In this document: positions 1 through 9,336 of the stretch, piece by piece
Layout of the letters: every line of letters starts with the position of its first letter
Numbering within the stretch: position 1 is the stretch's first letter
Assembly: GCF_002938435.1 (NCBI RefSeq)
Contig: NZ_POQT01000007.1
Span: forward strand, 62,001 to 126,000
Direction of reading: 5' to 3'
DNA length: 64,000 nucleotides
Source: Blastococcus saxobsidens
GTDB lineage: Bacteria > Actinomycetota > Actinomycetes > Mycobacteriales > Geodermatophilaceae
Notes under the pieces: model-generated
Seen by the model: only the letters and a program-made list of their open reading frames with translations
Database searches by the model: none
What the model was told of the DNA's origin: nothing
Translations under genes and position numbers: made by a program

Positions 1-1019
1 GCGTCCAGCCGGGTCAGGGTGCCGCCGGCCGGCGCCGTCACCACATGGGTCTCGGCCGGCCGGGGCAGCGGCGCGTCGGGGTCGCCGCCCTGCGCGGCGA
101 TCATCCGCCGCCACACGTCCATGGCCCGCCCGTCGCGCAGCGCGTCGGCGGGGTCGACGTCGGAACGCCCGGCACCGGCCAGCATCTCCCGCGCCAGCGC
201 CAGGGTCAGCTCGACGACGTCGGCCGGTCCCCCGCCGGCGAGCACCTCGACCGACTCGGCGACCTCGACCGCGTTGCCGGCGGCGCGGCCCAGGGGCCGG
301 TCCATCGCCGTCACGAGGGCCACGGTGCGCACCCCGGCCGCCTCGCCGAGGCCGACCATGGTGCGGGCCAGCGTGCGGGCGTCGTCGGCGCTCTTCATGA
401 AGGCACCGGAGCCGGTCTTGACGTCGAGCACCAGCGCGTCGGCGCCTTCGGCGATCTTCTTGCTCATGATCGAGCTGGCGATCAGCGGGATCGACTCCAC
501 CGTGCCGGTGACGTCGCGCAGGGCGTACAGCAGCTTGTCGGCCGGGGCCAGGTCGCTGCCGGCCGCGCAGATCACCGCCCCGACGTCGCGCAGCTGCGCC
601 AGGTACGCCCCTTCGTGCACGTCGGCGCGCCAGCCCGGGATCGACTCCAGCTTGTCCAGCGTGCCGCCGGTGTGGCCCAGGCCCCGCCCGGAGAGCTGCG
701 GCACCGCGACACCGCAGGCGGCGACCAGCGGAGCCAGCGGCAGCGTGATCTTGTCCCCGACCCCGCCGGTGGAGTGCTTGTCCGCCGTCGGCCGGCCGAG
801 CGAGGACAGGTCCTTGCGCTCCCCGGAGTCGATCATCGCCTGCGTCCAGACGGCGAGCTCCTCGCCGGCCATGCCGTTGAAGAACACCGCCATGAGCAGC
901 GCGCTCATCTGCTCGTCGGGCACGCGGCCGTCGGTGTAGGCGCCGATCACCCAGCGGATCTGCTCGGGGGTGAGCTGCGCGCCGTCGCGCTTGGCCCGGA
1001 TGACGTCGATCGCGTCCAT
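1..1019 (-). CDS. deoA: Thymidine phosphorylase, 3' end cut by window edge
   Basis: The enzyme splits thymidine or deoxyuridine with phosphate, giving base and deoxyribose-1-phosphate in the cytosol. The first 339 codons are visible. The glycine-rich phosphate/substrate loop KHSTGGVGDK lies at residues 81-90, and the helical N-terminal domain and start of the alpha/beta domain read through cleanly (for example DVKTGSGAFM in the middle). The ATG overlaps the cdd stop codon as TGATG, so the two genes are translationally coupled. Its place at the end of a nucleoside ABC-transporter operon fits salvage of imported pyrimidine nucleosides. A pyrimidine-nucleoside phosphorylase with broader substrate range is possible; the family is certain. 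Confidence 0.95.
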   Translation of the reverse strand, partial: MDAIDVIRAKRDGAQLTPEQIRWVIGAYTDGRVPDEQMSALLMAVFFNGMAGEELAVWTQAMIDSGERKDLSSLGRPTADKHSTGGVGDKITLPLAPLVAACGVAVPQLSGRGLGHTGGTLDKLESIPGWRADVHEGAYLAQLRDVGAVICAAGSDLAPADKLLYALRDVTGTVESIPLIASSIMSKKIAEGADALVLDVKTGSGAFMKSADDARTLARTMVGLGEAAGVRTVALVTAMDRPLGRAAGNAVEVAESVEVLAGGGPADVVELTLALAREMLAGAGRSDVDPADALRDGRAMDVWRRMIAAQGGDPDAPLPRPAETHVVTAPAGGTLTRLD

Positions 1020-1441
1020 CAGCCCTGCCCCCGCTCGGCCGCCGCGACGAGGTCCTCCGGGCCGAAGGCGTCCGGCAGGACCTCGCGCATCGGCACGATG
1101 CCGAGGGACACCGTCTCGATGAGCATGTCCGCACCGCCGTGCTCCCACAGCAGCTGCCGGCACCGGCCGCACGGCATGAGCGGCTGCCCGTCCCCGCCGA
1201 CGCAGGCCACGGCGACGAGCCGCCCGCCACCGGTGCGGGCGAGGTCGCTGACCATCCCGCACTCGGCGCACAGCCCCAGCCCGTACGACGCGTTCTCCAC
1301 GTTGCAGCCGGTGACCACCCGCCCGTCGTCCACGAGTCCGGCCACCCCCACGGGGAACCTGGAGTACGGCGCATAGGCGTGGGTCATGGCCTCGCGGGCG
1401 GCGGCCCGCAGGACCTCCCAGTCGGGCGCAGGCGCGCTCAC
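1019..1441 (-). CDS. cdd: Cytidine deaminase
   Basis: This 140-residue protein deaminates cytidine and deoxycytidine to uridine and deoxyuridine. The zinc site of the small tetrameric cytidine deaminases is complete: C58-A-E60 (E60 is the proton shuttle) and C91-x-x-C94 in PCGRC. The substrate motif NVENASYG precedes it. The GTG start overlaps the preceding permease stop by one base (TAGTG), and the stop overlaps the deoA start. The product feeds DeoA, which matches the operon order transporter, cdd, deoA. Confidence 0.96.
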   Translation of the reverse strand: MSAPAPDWEVLRAAAREAMTHAYAPYSRFPVGVAGLVDDGRVVTGCNVENASYGLGLCAECGMVSDLARTGGGRLVAVACVGGDGQPLMPCGRCRQLLWEHGGADMLIETVSLGIVPMREVLPDAFGPEDLVAAAERGQG

Positions 1442-2724
1442 TAGTGCTCTCCTCGTCGGTAGACCAGCCCGTCGGCCTTGGGCATCCGCAGCCGTTGGGC
1501 GGCCAGCGAGAGCACCAGCAACGTGATCAGGTGCGGGGTGAAGGAGACGATGCCCTCGGGCAGCTCCTCGATGGTCAGGAAGGCGACCAGGCTGCCGGCG
1601 GCGAAGACGACGGCGAGCACCGCCTGGACGAGCCGGCGCTTGCCGACCTGGTAGAAGGCAACGGCCAGCAACAGGATCGCGATCAGCAGCAGCAGCGCGA
1701 CGACGGCACCCCGGCTGCGCAGCTGCAGGCCGTCGGCGAAGCCGAAGAGCCCCGCGCCCGCGGCCAGGCCACCGGGCCGCCAGTTGCCGAAGATCAGCGC
1801 CGCCAGACCGATGAAGCCACGACCGCCGGTCTGGCCCTCGCGGTAGATGTTGGCGACGAAGACCAGCGCCACCCCGCCGAGGCCGGCGAGGGCCCCGGAG
1901 ATGACCACCGCGACGTACTTCATCCGGTAGACCGGCACGCCCAGGGTGTCCGCCGCGGCCGGGTTCTCGCCGCAGGAGCGCAGCCGGAGCCCGAAGGCGG
2001 TGCGCCACAGGAGCAGGTAGCTGGCCGGCACGAGCAGCACCGCCAGCAGGGTCAGCACGCCCACCCCGCTGGTCAGACCGCGCAGCAGCCCGGCGATGTC
2101 GGACACCAGGAACCACTGCGCGCGTTCGACGTCCCCGAGCAGGTCCGGCCCGCTGGAGAGCACCGGGAGCGAGAAGCTCGGTGGCCTGCTCGCCAGCGCG
2201 GGCGACTGGGTGACACCGCCGCCCTCGGCCCCGCCGGCGTACAGCAGCTCGGAGAGGAACCGGACGACGCCCTCGGCGAGGATGTTGATCGCGACACCGG
2301 AGACGACGTGGTCCACCCCGAAGGTCACCGTGGCCACCGCGTGCAGCAGCCCGCCGATGGCCCCGAACACGGCCCCGCCGATGATCGCGGCGACCCAGCC
2401 CCACTGGTATCCGGCGAAGCCGGCGCCCCAGGTGCCGAGGACCATCATGCCCTCGAGGCCGATGTTCACCACGCCCGCGCGCTCGGCGAACAGCCCGCCG
2501 AGCGCGGCCAGACCGATCGGCACGGCCAGCAGCAGCGCCGCGGCGAAGGTGGACGAGGAGGTCAGCGCCTGCTCGCCGGAGATGATCCGGACGGCCGACA
2601 GCAGCAGCATCAGCCCGATGAACAGCCAGGCGATCCGGCGGCTGCGGCCACCACCGAGGAACAGCTCGGTGAGCGCGCCCCGGCTCCCACCGGGAGCCGT
2701 GGGTGCGGACGTCGCGGTGCTCAT
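1441..2724 (-). CDS. Nucleoside ABC transporter permease (second permease)
   Basis: This is an inner-membrane permease of the BPD_transp_2 family (NupQ/YufQ type), about 427 residues, with roughly ten hydrophobic segments. It has a conserved loop near LLAVPIGLAALGGLFAERAG and a central SCGENPAAADTLGV motif that resembles the coupling helix contacting the ATPase. The ATG at 2724 is preferred over the longer frame because the protein then starts just before the polar MSTATSAP leader of the first membrane helix. It lies downstream of the other permease and upstream of cdd. With the Bmp lipoprotein, the ATPase and the first permease it makes a complete nucleoside importer. Substrate is inferred from the neighbours. 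Confidence 0.9.
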   Translation of the reverse strand: MSTATSAPTAPGGSRGALTELFLGGGRSRRIAWLFIGLMLLLSAVRIISGEQALTSSSTFAAALLLAVPIGLAALGGLFAERAGVVNIGLEGMMVLGTWGAGFAGYQWGWVAAIIGGAVFGAIGGLLHAVATVTFGVDHVVSGVAINILAEGVVRFLSELLYAGGAEGGGVTQSPALASRPPSFSLPVLSSGPDLLGDVERAQWFLVSDIAGLLRGLTSGVGVLTLLAVLLVPASYLLLWRTAFGLRLRSCGENPAAADTLGVPVYRMKYVAVVISGALAGLGGVALVFVANIYREGQTGGRGFIGLAALIFGNWRPGGLAAGAGLFGFADGLQLRSRGAVVALLLLIAILLLAVAFYQVGKRRLVQAVLAVVFAAGSLVAFLTIEELPEGIVSFTPHLITLLVLSLAAQRLRMPKADGLVYRRGEH

Positions 2725-2779
2725 CTCGGGACCCCCATGGAGACGTGGAGCGCCGGCGGAGCGTCCTCGTGGGGTGAGT

Positions 2780-3967
2780 TCACGCGCCCGCCTCCTGCCG
2801 GTCGTCGGTGATGCGGGTGCCGGCCGGTCCCGCGGGACCGGCGGACGTCCCGGCGTCGGGGCCGCCGTCACCGCCCTGGCCGCCGGCACGGCCGGCCCGC
2901 CGGCGGGTGATCTGGCGCGCGACCTCGTTGGCCACGACCACCGACAGCACGATGGTGCCCTGGATGATCGTCACCACGGAGGCGGGGATGTCGGCGAACT
3001 GCAGCGGCACCGCCGCCCGGTCGAGGAAGGCGAACAGCAGGGCCGCGAACGCGATGCCGACCGGGGAGTTGCGGCCGAGCAGCGCGACGGCGATGCCGAG
3101 GAAGCCCAGGCCGGCGGTGAACTCGGTGCCGAAGTGGTACGTCCGGCCCAGCAGGTCCGGCAGGCCGATCAGGCCCGCCACCGCGCCGGAGATGAGCATC
3201 GTCTTGATGACCATCGCGCGGGCGTCGATGCCGCTGGCCGTGGCCGCCGACGGCGACAGCCCGGTGGCCCGCAGGTCGAAGCCGAACCGCGTCCGCTTGA
3301 GCAGCACCGAGACGACGACGCCGACGACGACCGCCACGAGCAGGAAGCCGAAGAGCTGACCCCTCGGTTGCTCGAGGCCCAGCACGCCGAACAGCCCGTT
3401 GATCGCCGGGAAGCGGCCGGACTCGGGGATGTCGGTCGTGGTGATGATCGCCGCCCCCTCCTCGCTGCCCCGGAGGGGCCCGGTGAGGAGGAAGGAGGCG
3501 GTGCCGAGCGCGATGAAGTTCAGCATGATCGAGCTGATCACCTCGCTGACGCCGCGGGTGACCTTGAGGACGGCGACGATGCCGGCCCACAGCGCGCCGA
3601 CGGTCATGGCGACCACGACGATCAGCAGGACGTGCAGCGGTGCGGGCAGCACCACGGCCGCGCCGACGCCGGCAGCGATCACGGTGGCCATGCGGTACTG
3701 GCCCTCGACGCCGATGTTGAACAGACCCATGCGGAAGGCCACCGCGACCGCCAGCCCCGCCAGGAACAGCGGGACGGCGCGGTTGAGGATCACCACGATC
3801 GACTGGGTCTGCTGCGCCGGGGTGTCCCCGAAGTCGAGGAGCACGCGCAGCGCCACGGCCGGGTCCTGGCCGATGACCAGGATGACGATCGCGGTGAGGA
3901 CGATCGCCACCACGACGGCCAGCGCGGGCGCGAACAGCGACGCGCCGATGCGGCGGAGCGCGTTCAC
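2780..3967 (-). CDS. Nucleoside ABC transporter permease (first permease)
   Basis: This 395-residue integral membrane protein belongs to the BPD_transp_2 family (NupP/YufP type). A single N-terminal helix is followed by multiple hydrophobic segments. The GVEGQYRMA motif and the LRATGLSPSAATASGI loop are typical of sugar/nucleoside permeases. The GTG start overlaps the ATPase stop by four bases (GTGA), which argues for coupled translation. The C-terminal tail is rich in Gly, Pro and Arg and probably cytoplasmic. It pairs with the following permease to form the channel. Confidence 0.9.
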   Translation of the reverse strand: MNALRRIGASLFAPALAVVVAIVLTAIVILVIGQDPAVALRVLLDFGDTPAQQTQSIVVILNRAVPLFLAGLAVAVAFRMGLFNIGVEGQYRMATVIAAGVGAAVVLPAPLHVLLIVVVAMTVGALWAGIVAVLKVTRGVSEVISSIMLNFIALGTASFLLTGPLRGSEEGAAIITTTDIPESGRFPAINGLFGVLGLEQPRGQLFGFLLVAVVVGVVVSVLLKRTRFGFDLRATGLSPSAATASGIDARAMVIKTMLISGAVAGLIGLPDLLGRTYHFGTEFTAGLGFLGIAVALLGRNSPVGIAFAALLFAFLDRAAVPLQFADIPASVVTIIQGTIVLSVVVANEVARQITRRRAGRAGGQGGDGGPDAGTSAGPAGPAGTRITDDRQEAGA

Positions 3968-5532
3968 GCGGCACCCACGGAACCGTCGTGGGCGCCGGTC
4001 ATGTGGCCACCGAGCTCCTCCGGCGTCAGCGACGTCGGGTCGAGCGTCGCCACCAGCCGGCCGCGGAGCATGACGTGCAGCGTGTCGGACAGTCCGATCA
4101 GCTCGTCCAGGTCCGCCGAGATCAGCAGGATCCCCATCCCCTCCGCGCGGGCGTCCTTGAGCAGCTCCCAGATGGCCGACTGCGCGCCGACGTCGACACC
4201 CCGGGTGGGGTGGGCGGCGATCAGCAGCTTCGGAGCGGCGCTCATCTCGCGCCCGATGATCAGCTTCTGCTGGTTGCCGCCGGAGAGGGCGACGGCCAGC
4301 GTGTCCGGCCCGGGGGCGCGGACGTCGTACTCGCGCATGATGCGCTCGGTGTCGGCCCGCGCCGAGCGGCGGTCGATGAAGAAGCCCTTGACCGCCGGCG
4401 GGCGGGTCTGGTGACCCAGGATCCGGTTCTCCCACAGCGGGGCGTCCAGCAGCATCCCCTGGCGGTGCCGGTCCTCCGGGATGAAACCCAGCCCGGCCTC
4501 GCGGCGGGCCCGGGTGCTCCAGCGGGTGATGTCCTGGCCGGCGAAGGTGATGGTGCCGGCCGTCAGCGCGCGCAGCCCCATGATCGCCTCGACGAGCTCG
4601 GCCTGGCCGTTGCCCTCGACGCCGGCGATGCCCACGACCTCGCCCTCGCGCACCGTGAGCGCCACGTCGTCGACGGCCGGGCGCCCGACGACGGAGGGGA
4701 CGGTGAGGCCGGTGACCTGCAGGACGGCGGTCTCGCGGACGGTCGACGTCCGGGTCTCCGGGGAGGGCAGCTCGGAGCCGACCATCAGCTCGGCGAGCTG
4801 CCGGGCCGTCGTCGTCCTCGGGTCGGCGGTGCCCACGGTGGTGCCGCGGCGGATCACGGTGATGGAGTCGGCGACCTTGCGGACCTCGTCGAGCTTGTGC
4901 GAGATGAAGATGACGGTGAGCCCCTCGCGCTTGAGCTCGCCGAGGTTGCTGAACAGCTCGTCGACCTCCTGCGGCACCAGGACGGCGGTCGGCTCGTCGA
5001 GGATCAGCGTGGTGGCGCCGCGGTAGAGGACCTTGGCGATCTCGACGCGCTGCCGGTCGCCGACGCCGAGGTCCTCGACCAGCACGTCGGGCTCCAGGGC
5101 GAGCGAGTAGTGGTCGGAGATCTCGCGGATGCGCCGCGCGGCCTCCGCCCGGTCGAGCCGGCCGCCCTTGGTCGGCTCGCTGCCCAGGACGATGTTCTCC
5201 AGGACGGTGAAGTTGTCGGCCAGCATGAAGTGCTGGTGGACCATGCCGATGCCCGCCGCGATCGCGTCGGCCGGGCTGCGCAGGGTCGTCTCGCGGCCGT
5301 CGAGCAGGATCGTGCCCTCGTCGGGGCGGTGCATCCCGTACAGGGTCTTCATCAGCGTGGACTTGCCTGCGCCGTTCTCGCCGACGATGGCGTGCACCTC
5401 GCCGCGCCGCACGCGCAGCTGGATGTCGCGGTTGGCGACGACGCCGGGGAACCGCTTGGTGATGCCACGCAGCTCGACGGCGTACGGGGCGCCGTCCGCC
5501 GGCGGGGAACCGGTCGCTCCTGCTGCGGCCAT
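3964..5532 (-). CDS. Nucleoside ABC transporter ATPase, double cassette
   Basis: This 522-residue protein has two ABC domains in tandem, as in NupO, RbsA and MglA. The first Walker A is GENGAGKST at residues 51-59. The second domain begins near residue 280 with the degenerate GVEGNGQAE loop and carries the signature LSGGNQQK. The ATG at 5532 follows the Shine-Dalgarno-like GAGAGGGG by about seven bases. The 36-bp palindrome at 5732-5767 separates it from the lipoprotein gene, so the transporter subunits may be expressed at a lower level than the binding protein. Confidence 0.93.
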   Translation of the reverse strand: MAAAGATGSPPADGAPYAVELRGITKRFPGVVANRDIQLRVRRGEVHAIVGENGAGKSTLMKTLYGMHRPDEGTILLDGRETTLRSPADAIAAGIGMVHQHFMLADNFTVLENIVLGSEPTKGGRLDRAEAARRIREISDHYSLALEPDVLVEDLGVGDRQRVEIAKVLYRGATTLILDEPTAVLVPQEVDELFSNLGELKREGLTVIFISHKLDEVRKVADSITVIRRGTTVGTADPRTTTARQLAELMVGSELPSPETRTSTVRETAVLQVTGLTVPSVVGRPAVDDVALTVREGEVVGIAGVEGNGQAELVEAIMGLRALTAGTITFAGQDITRWSTRARREAGLGFIPEDRHRQGMLLDAPLWENRILGHQTRPPAVKGFFIDRRSARADTERIMREYDVRAPGPDTLAVALSGGNQQKLIIGREMSAAPKLLIAAHPTRGVDVGAQSAIWELLKDARAEGMGILLISADLDELIGLSDTLHVMLRGRLVATLDPTSLTPEELGGHMTGAHDGSVGAA

Positions 5533-5731
5533 GGTGGGCCCCTCTCTCGCGGTGCGGCCGCGGGTCGGCGGCGCACGTCCACTCGTCTGCAACGGTGGGA
5601 CGCAGGTCGTGCGTCCTCGTCCTGACCGGTTCCCGGAGCGGCCACCGGCCGCCGAGGCGGCACGGGCATGATCCCGCACCGCCTGGCGCAGTCCCAGTCC
5701 GCCCCCGCCGCCGGTCAGTCCCGGGACCACG

Positions 5732-5767
5732 ACGGCGGGCCCGGGCGCATGCGCCCGGGCCCGCCGT
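5732..5767. terminator. 36-bp perfect palindrome between binding-protein and ATPase genes
   Basis: Eighteen bases pair perfectly with the following eighteen, almost all G:C, centred on GCATGC. It sits in the 287-base gap between the lipoprotein gene and the ATPase gene. There is no long T-run behind it on the minus strand. It may be a partial terminator or an mRNA-stabilising hairpin that raises the binding-protein share of the operon. The rest of the gap shows no gene. Confidence 0.75.
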
Positions 5768-5819
5768 GGACCGAACCGGTTCGGCGCGGGCCCACCCGGA
5801 GGTCGACCCGCGCCGGAGG

Positions 5820-6881
5820 TCACGGGGTGGTCGGGACCTCGATGTCGCCGTCGATGATCTGCTGGCGGTAGTCCTCGATGACCCCCTGGATGTCATCGAT
5901 GAAACCGCCGGAGGTCGACAGGGCGATGCCGCCGGTCTCCAGGTTGTTCAGGATGTCGCTGCCACCTTCGAGGTCGCCCGCGGCGAAGTCCTCGATGTAG
6001 CCCTGGACCGCGTTGTCGACCCGCTTGAGCATCGACGTCATGATCACGGCCTGCTGCTCGGCCGAGGCGCTCAGGTACTGGTCGGAGTCGACGCCGATGG
6101 CGCGCTGACCGGCCTCGACGGCCGCCTCGAAGACGCCCTCGCCCGACCCGCCGGCGGCGTGGAAGACGATGTCCGCGCCCGCCTGGTACATGCCCTGCGC
6201 GGCGACCTTGCCGCCCTCGGGGTCACCGAAGCCGGAGGGGTCACCGGCCGGCGAGAGGTACTTGACGTCGATGGTGATGTCCGGCTTGACGGCCTGGGCA
6301 CCGGCCTCGAAGCCCGCCTGGAACTTCGCGATCAGCGGGCTCTCCTGGCCGCCCACGAAACCGACGTGGTTGGTGGCGCTCTTCGACGCCGCGGCGACAC
6401 CGGCGAGGAAGCTGCCCTCCTCCTCGGCGAAGACCAGACCGGTGAGGTTGTCGACGCCCATCTCCGACACCGAGGTGTCGACGATGGCGAACTGCGTGTC
6501 CGGGTACTCGGCGGCGATGTCGCCGATGATGTCGCCGTAGGCGAAGCCGACGGCGATGACCGGGTTGAAGCCGTTCTCGGCGAGCTGGGTCAGCAGCTCG
6601 GCGCGGTCGGAGCCGTCCGCGTTCGGGGAGAGCTCCTGGATGTCCTCCGTGACGTCACCGCCGGCCTCCTTGACGGCCGCCTCGACACCGGCGATCGCCG
6701 AGTCGTTGAAGGACTTGTCACCACGACCGCCGGTGTCGTAGGCGACACCCACCTTGAGGTCGCCCTCGCCGCCGCCGCTGGTGCCGCCGGAGCTGCTCTC
6801 GTCGTCGCTGGCACAGGCCGCCAGGGCCAGGCTGCCGGCCAGCAGCAGCGCCGCGGCCTTCGTCATCCGCGCTCGGCGCAA
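5820..6881 (-). CDS. Bmp-family nucleoside-binding lipoprotein
   Basis: This is a 353-residue substrate-binding lipoprotein of the BMP/PnrA family, which captures nucleosides outside the cell for the ABC importer downstream. The TTG at 6881 is chosen because AGGAG stands six bases upstream; an internal ATG at 6866 has no better site. The n-region is RRAR, and the lipobox ALAAC places the lipidated cysteine at residue 23, followed by a flexible Asp/Ser/Gly linker. Family motifs include YDTGGRGDKSFND near the N terminus and VGFVGGQESPL in the middle. It is the first gene of the nucleoside operon. Confidence 0.93.
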   Translation of the reverse strand: MRRARMTKAAALLLAGSLALAACASDDESSSGGTSGGGEGDLKVGVAYDTGGRGDKSFNDSAIAGVEAAVKEAGGDVTEDIQELSPNADGSDRAELLTQLAENGFNPVIAVGFAYGDIIGDIAAEYPDTQFAIVDTSVSEMGVDNLTGLVFAEEEGSFLAGVAAASKSATNHVGFVGGQESPLIAKFQAGFEAGAQAVKPDITIDVKYLSPAGDPSGFGDPEGGKVAAQGMYQAGADIVFHAAGGSGEGVFEAAVEAGQRAIGVDSDQYLSASAEQQAVIMTSMLKRVDNAVQGYIEDFAAGDLEGGSDILNNLETGGIALSTSGGFIDDIQGVIEDYRQQIIDGDIEVPTTP

Positions 6882-7115
6882 GACGATCTCCTCTCTGGGG
6901 GGACCCGCACACCTCGTGGCGTCGCGGTGTCCCGGGGGTTCAGGTACCGGTGCCCGCCACCCGCTGCGCGCGGCGCGGCAGGCCACCGGCAAGGACGCTA
7001 ATCGCGCTCCCCGAGGGGGCTACAACCTTCGGTGCGGACTGAGACACGATCGTTGCGAAGGCTCATCCGTTCGGGCACGACGGACGGGAGCGACGTGCTC
7101 CAGGTCACGGCGGCA

Positions 7116-7121
7116 TACGGT
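7116..7121 (+). promoter_or_regulatory. -10 hexamer of a leaderless D,D-carboxypeptidase gene
   Basis: TACGGT stands six bases before the ATG at 7128, the spacing expected when transcription starts at the start codon. No Shine-Dalgarno sequence lies in between. The region back to 6882 is the divergent promoter gap with the nucleoside operon and holds no gene. Confidence 0.55.
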
Positions 7122-7127
7122 GCCCGC

Positions 7128-8447
7128 ATGCCACGACGCCTCAGCGCCGGCCTGCTGTGCGGCGTCATCACCCTGTCGGCAGTGCTCCTGGGCCCCGTTC
7201 CCGCGTCCGCCGCGCCCACCTCCTCGGCCGCCGCACCCGCCTCCGGGTCGAGCGGCCCCCCTGCCCGACCGACGGTCGACCCGGAGGCCCCCACCCCGTC
7301 GGCGCCGCTCACCGGGATGCCTCCCCAGGGCACGGCGCCGGACGGCAGCACGGTGGGCGGCGGGCGGCTCGGCACGCGTGGGACCGTCGTCGCCGAGGTC
7401 GCGCCGCCGCTCCCCGAGGGGCTCGCCGCGTCGGCGTGGCTGGTCGCGGACGCCGGGACGGGACAGGTGCTGGCCGCCCGCGATCCGCACGGCCGCTACT
7501 ACCCGGCCAGCACTCTCAAGGCGCTCACCCTCCTGACGCTCGCGCACCGCCTCGACCCGGCCGCCGTGGTGACCGGCACCGCAGAGGACGAGAACGCCGA
7601 AGGCAGCAGGGTCGGGCTCGTCGCCGGCGGGCAGTACCCGGTCCGCCTGCTGTTCGAGGCGCTGGTGCTGCAGTCGGGCAACGACGCGGCCACCGCCTTG
7701 GCGCGGGCGGCCGGTGGCGTCCCGTCCACGGTGGCGCTGATGAACGCGACGGCCGCCGAGCTCGGCGCCCACGACACGGTCGTCGGGACGCCGTCCGGTC
7801 TGGACGTGGCGGGCCAGACTTCCTCCGCCTACGACCTGGCCCTGATCTTCCGGACGCTGCTGGAGGACCCGGCCGCGGTGGCCGTGCTGCAGACCCCGCG
7901 TGCCGACGTCCCACCGGTCGACGGCCGGGCCCCCGGCTTCCAGATCCAGAACCAGAACCCGCTGGCGGACTACCCGGGCATCCTGGGCGGCAAGACCGGC
8001 TTCACCGACGCCGCCCGCCACACCTACGTGGCCGGCGCCGAGCGCGACGGCCGCCGCCTCGTGGTGAGCGTCCTGGACACGGAGAACGTGCCGCTGAGGG
8101 CCGCCGACCAGGCGGCCCTGCTGCTGGACTGGGGTTTCACCGTCCCGGCCGGCAGCGAGGGGGTCGGCCGGCTCGTCCGGCCCGGGGAGCTGCGGACGCC
8201 GGTCGCACCGACCACCGCACCGCTCGCCGGACCGACGCCTCACCGCTCCCCACCCGGCACGACGGTCCCGGCGACGTCCTCCGGGTGGCTCGCCGCCCCC
8301 GTGGTCGGCGGTCTGGGGCTGGCCGGGCTGGCGGTCAGCGCGACGCTGCTGCTGGGTCGCCTGCGGGCTGCTCGTCGCCGTCCGGCCGGGGCGACGGCTC
8401 GGACGTCTCCTCCGCCTCGAGGCCGGTGGCCGTCCAGGCGGCGGTGA
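7128..8447 (+). CDS. D-alanyl-D-alanine carboxypeptidase (peptidase S11)
   Basis: This 439-residue secreted or anchored enzyme trims the terminal D-Ala from peptidoglycan stem peptides. All three penicillin-binding motifs are present: S128-T-L-K131, S183-G-N185 and K289-T-G. An N-terminal signal sequence ends near ASAAP and is followed by a Pro/Ser/Ala-rich linker to about residue 95. A hydrophobic segment near residue 400 with an Arg-rich tail looks like a C-terminal membrane anchor. The last 113 bases overlap the 3' end of the convergent YihY-family gene. Confidence 0.92.
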   Translation: MPRRLSAGLLCGVITLSAVLLGPVPASAAPTSSAAAPASGSSGPPARPTVDPEAPTPSAPLTGMPPQGTAPDGSTVGGGRLGTRGTVVAEVAPPLPEGLAASAWLVADAGTGQVLAARDPHGRYYPASTLKALTLLTLAHRLDPAAVVTGTAEDENAEGSRVGLVAGGQYPVRLLFEALVLQSGNDAATALARAAGGVPSTVALMNATAAELGAHDTVVGTPSGLDVAGQTSSAYDLALIFRTLLEDPAAVAVLQTPRADVPPVDGRAPGFQIQNQNPLADYPGILGGKTGFTDAARHTYVAGAERDGRRLVVSVLDTENVPLRAADQAALLLDWGFTVPAGSEGVGRLVRPGELRTPVAPTTAPLAGPTPHRSPPGTTVPATSSGWLAAPVVGGLGLAGLAVSATLLLGRLRAARRRPAGATARTSPPPRGRWPSRRR

Positions 8448-9330
8448 AGAAGGAGAACCGGGCCACCAGGTTGATCCAGACGAGCACGCCCACCGCGCCG
8501 CCGAACGCCGACGCGGTGACGCTGTCGGAGATCATCGACAGGTAGTAGCCCCCGACGACCTTGAGCACCTCGAACCCCCCCGCGCCGAACAGCGCACCGG
8601 GCAGCAGCCGGCGCAGCGGGTGGTCGACCCCCGGCACCACCCGCAGCAGCCACAGGAAGACGACGACGTCGCCGATCATGGCCAGGCCGATGCCCAGCAG
8701 CCACGTGAGCACGCCGTACCCCGGCTCGTCCGCGAGGTCCAGGAAGTCCAGCACCCGCGAGGAGGCCTGGGTGACCACGCCGGTGAGCCCGAGGCTGGCC
8801 ACGCCGACGGCACCGAGCGCCACCAGCGCGACGACGTCCTGCACGTTGTCGCGGAGGAACTCGGGCTCGTCCACCCGCCCCTTCCAGATCCGCTCCATGC
8901 CGACCCGCAGCTTGTCCATGGTCCGCAGGCCGGCGTAGAGGAAGCCGCCCAGCCCGATGAGCCCCACGACGCCGGCAGAGTCGATGGCACCCGACAGCTG
9001 CTCGACCAGCCGGCGGCCCAGCGCGCCGGGGAAGGTCTCCCGGATGGCGGTGTAGAGCTCGCGCTGCAGCAGCTCGTCGCCGGCGATGACCAGCCCGATC
9101 ACCGAGGCCACCAGCAGCAGGACCGGGAACAGCGCCAGGAACGCGAAGTAGGTGACGCCGGCAGCCATCAGGTCGCCCTGGGTGCGCTGGTACCGGCCAC
9201 CGGCACGGGCCAGGTGGTCCAACCAGCCGAACCGCGCCCGGCCTGCGTCCACAGCTCCCTCGACGCGGCCCCACAGCCGGGCCGGCCAGGCCTGGGACGG
9301 CTTCGCGTCCCCGGAGCGGCTCGACGTCAC
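8335..9330 (-). CDS. YihY/BrkB-family inner membrane protein
   Basis: This 331-residue protein has about six transmembrane helices in the YihY/virulence-factor BrkB family, whose biochemical role is not settled. Recognisable features are AAGVTYFAFLALFPVLL in the first helix, the GLRTMDKLRVGMERIW segment, and a last-helix stretch GVLVWINLVARFSFF. The tail after residue 305 is acidic and polar. The GTG start has CAGACT six bases upstream and no ribosome site, so a leaderless message is likely. Its 3' end overlaps the carboxypeptidase gene. Confidence 0.9.
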   Translation of the reverse strand: MTSSRSGDAKPSQAWPARLWGRVEGAVDAGRARFGWLDHLARAGGRYQRTQGDLMAAGVTYFAFLALFPVLLLVASVIGLVIAGDELLQRELYTAIRETFPGALGRRLVEQLSGAIDSAGVVGLIGLGGFLYAGLRTMDKLRVGMERIWKGRVDEPEFLRDNVQDVVALVALGAVGVASLGLTGVVTQASSRVLDFLDLADEPGYGVLTWLLGIGLAMIGDVVVFLWLLRVVPGVDHPLRRLLPGALFGAGGFEVLKVVGGYYLSMISDSVTASAFGGAVGVLVWINLVARFSFFTAAWTATGLEAEETSEPSPRPDGDEQPAGDPAAASR

Positions 9331-9336
9331 CGCCCG

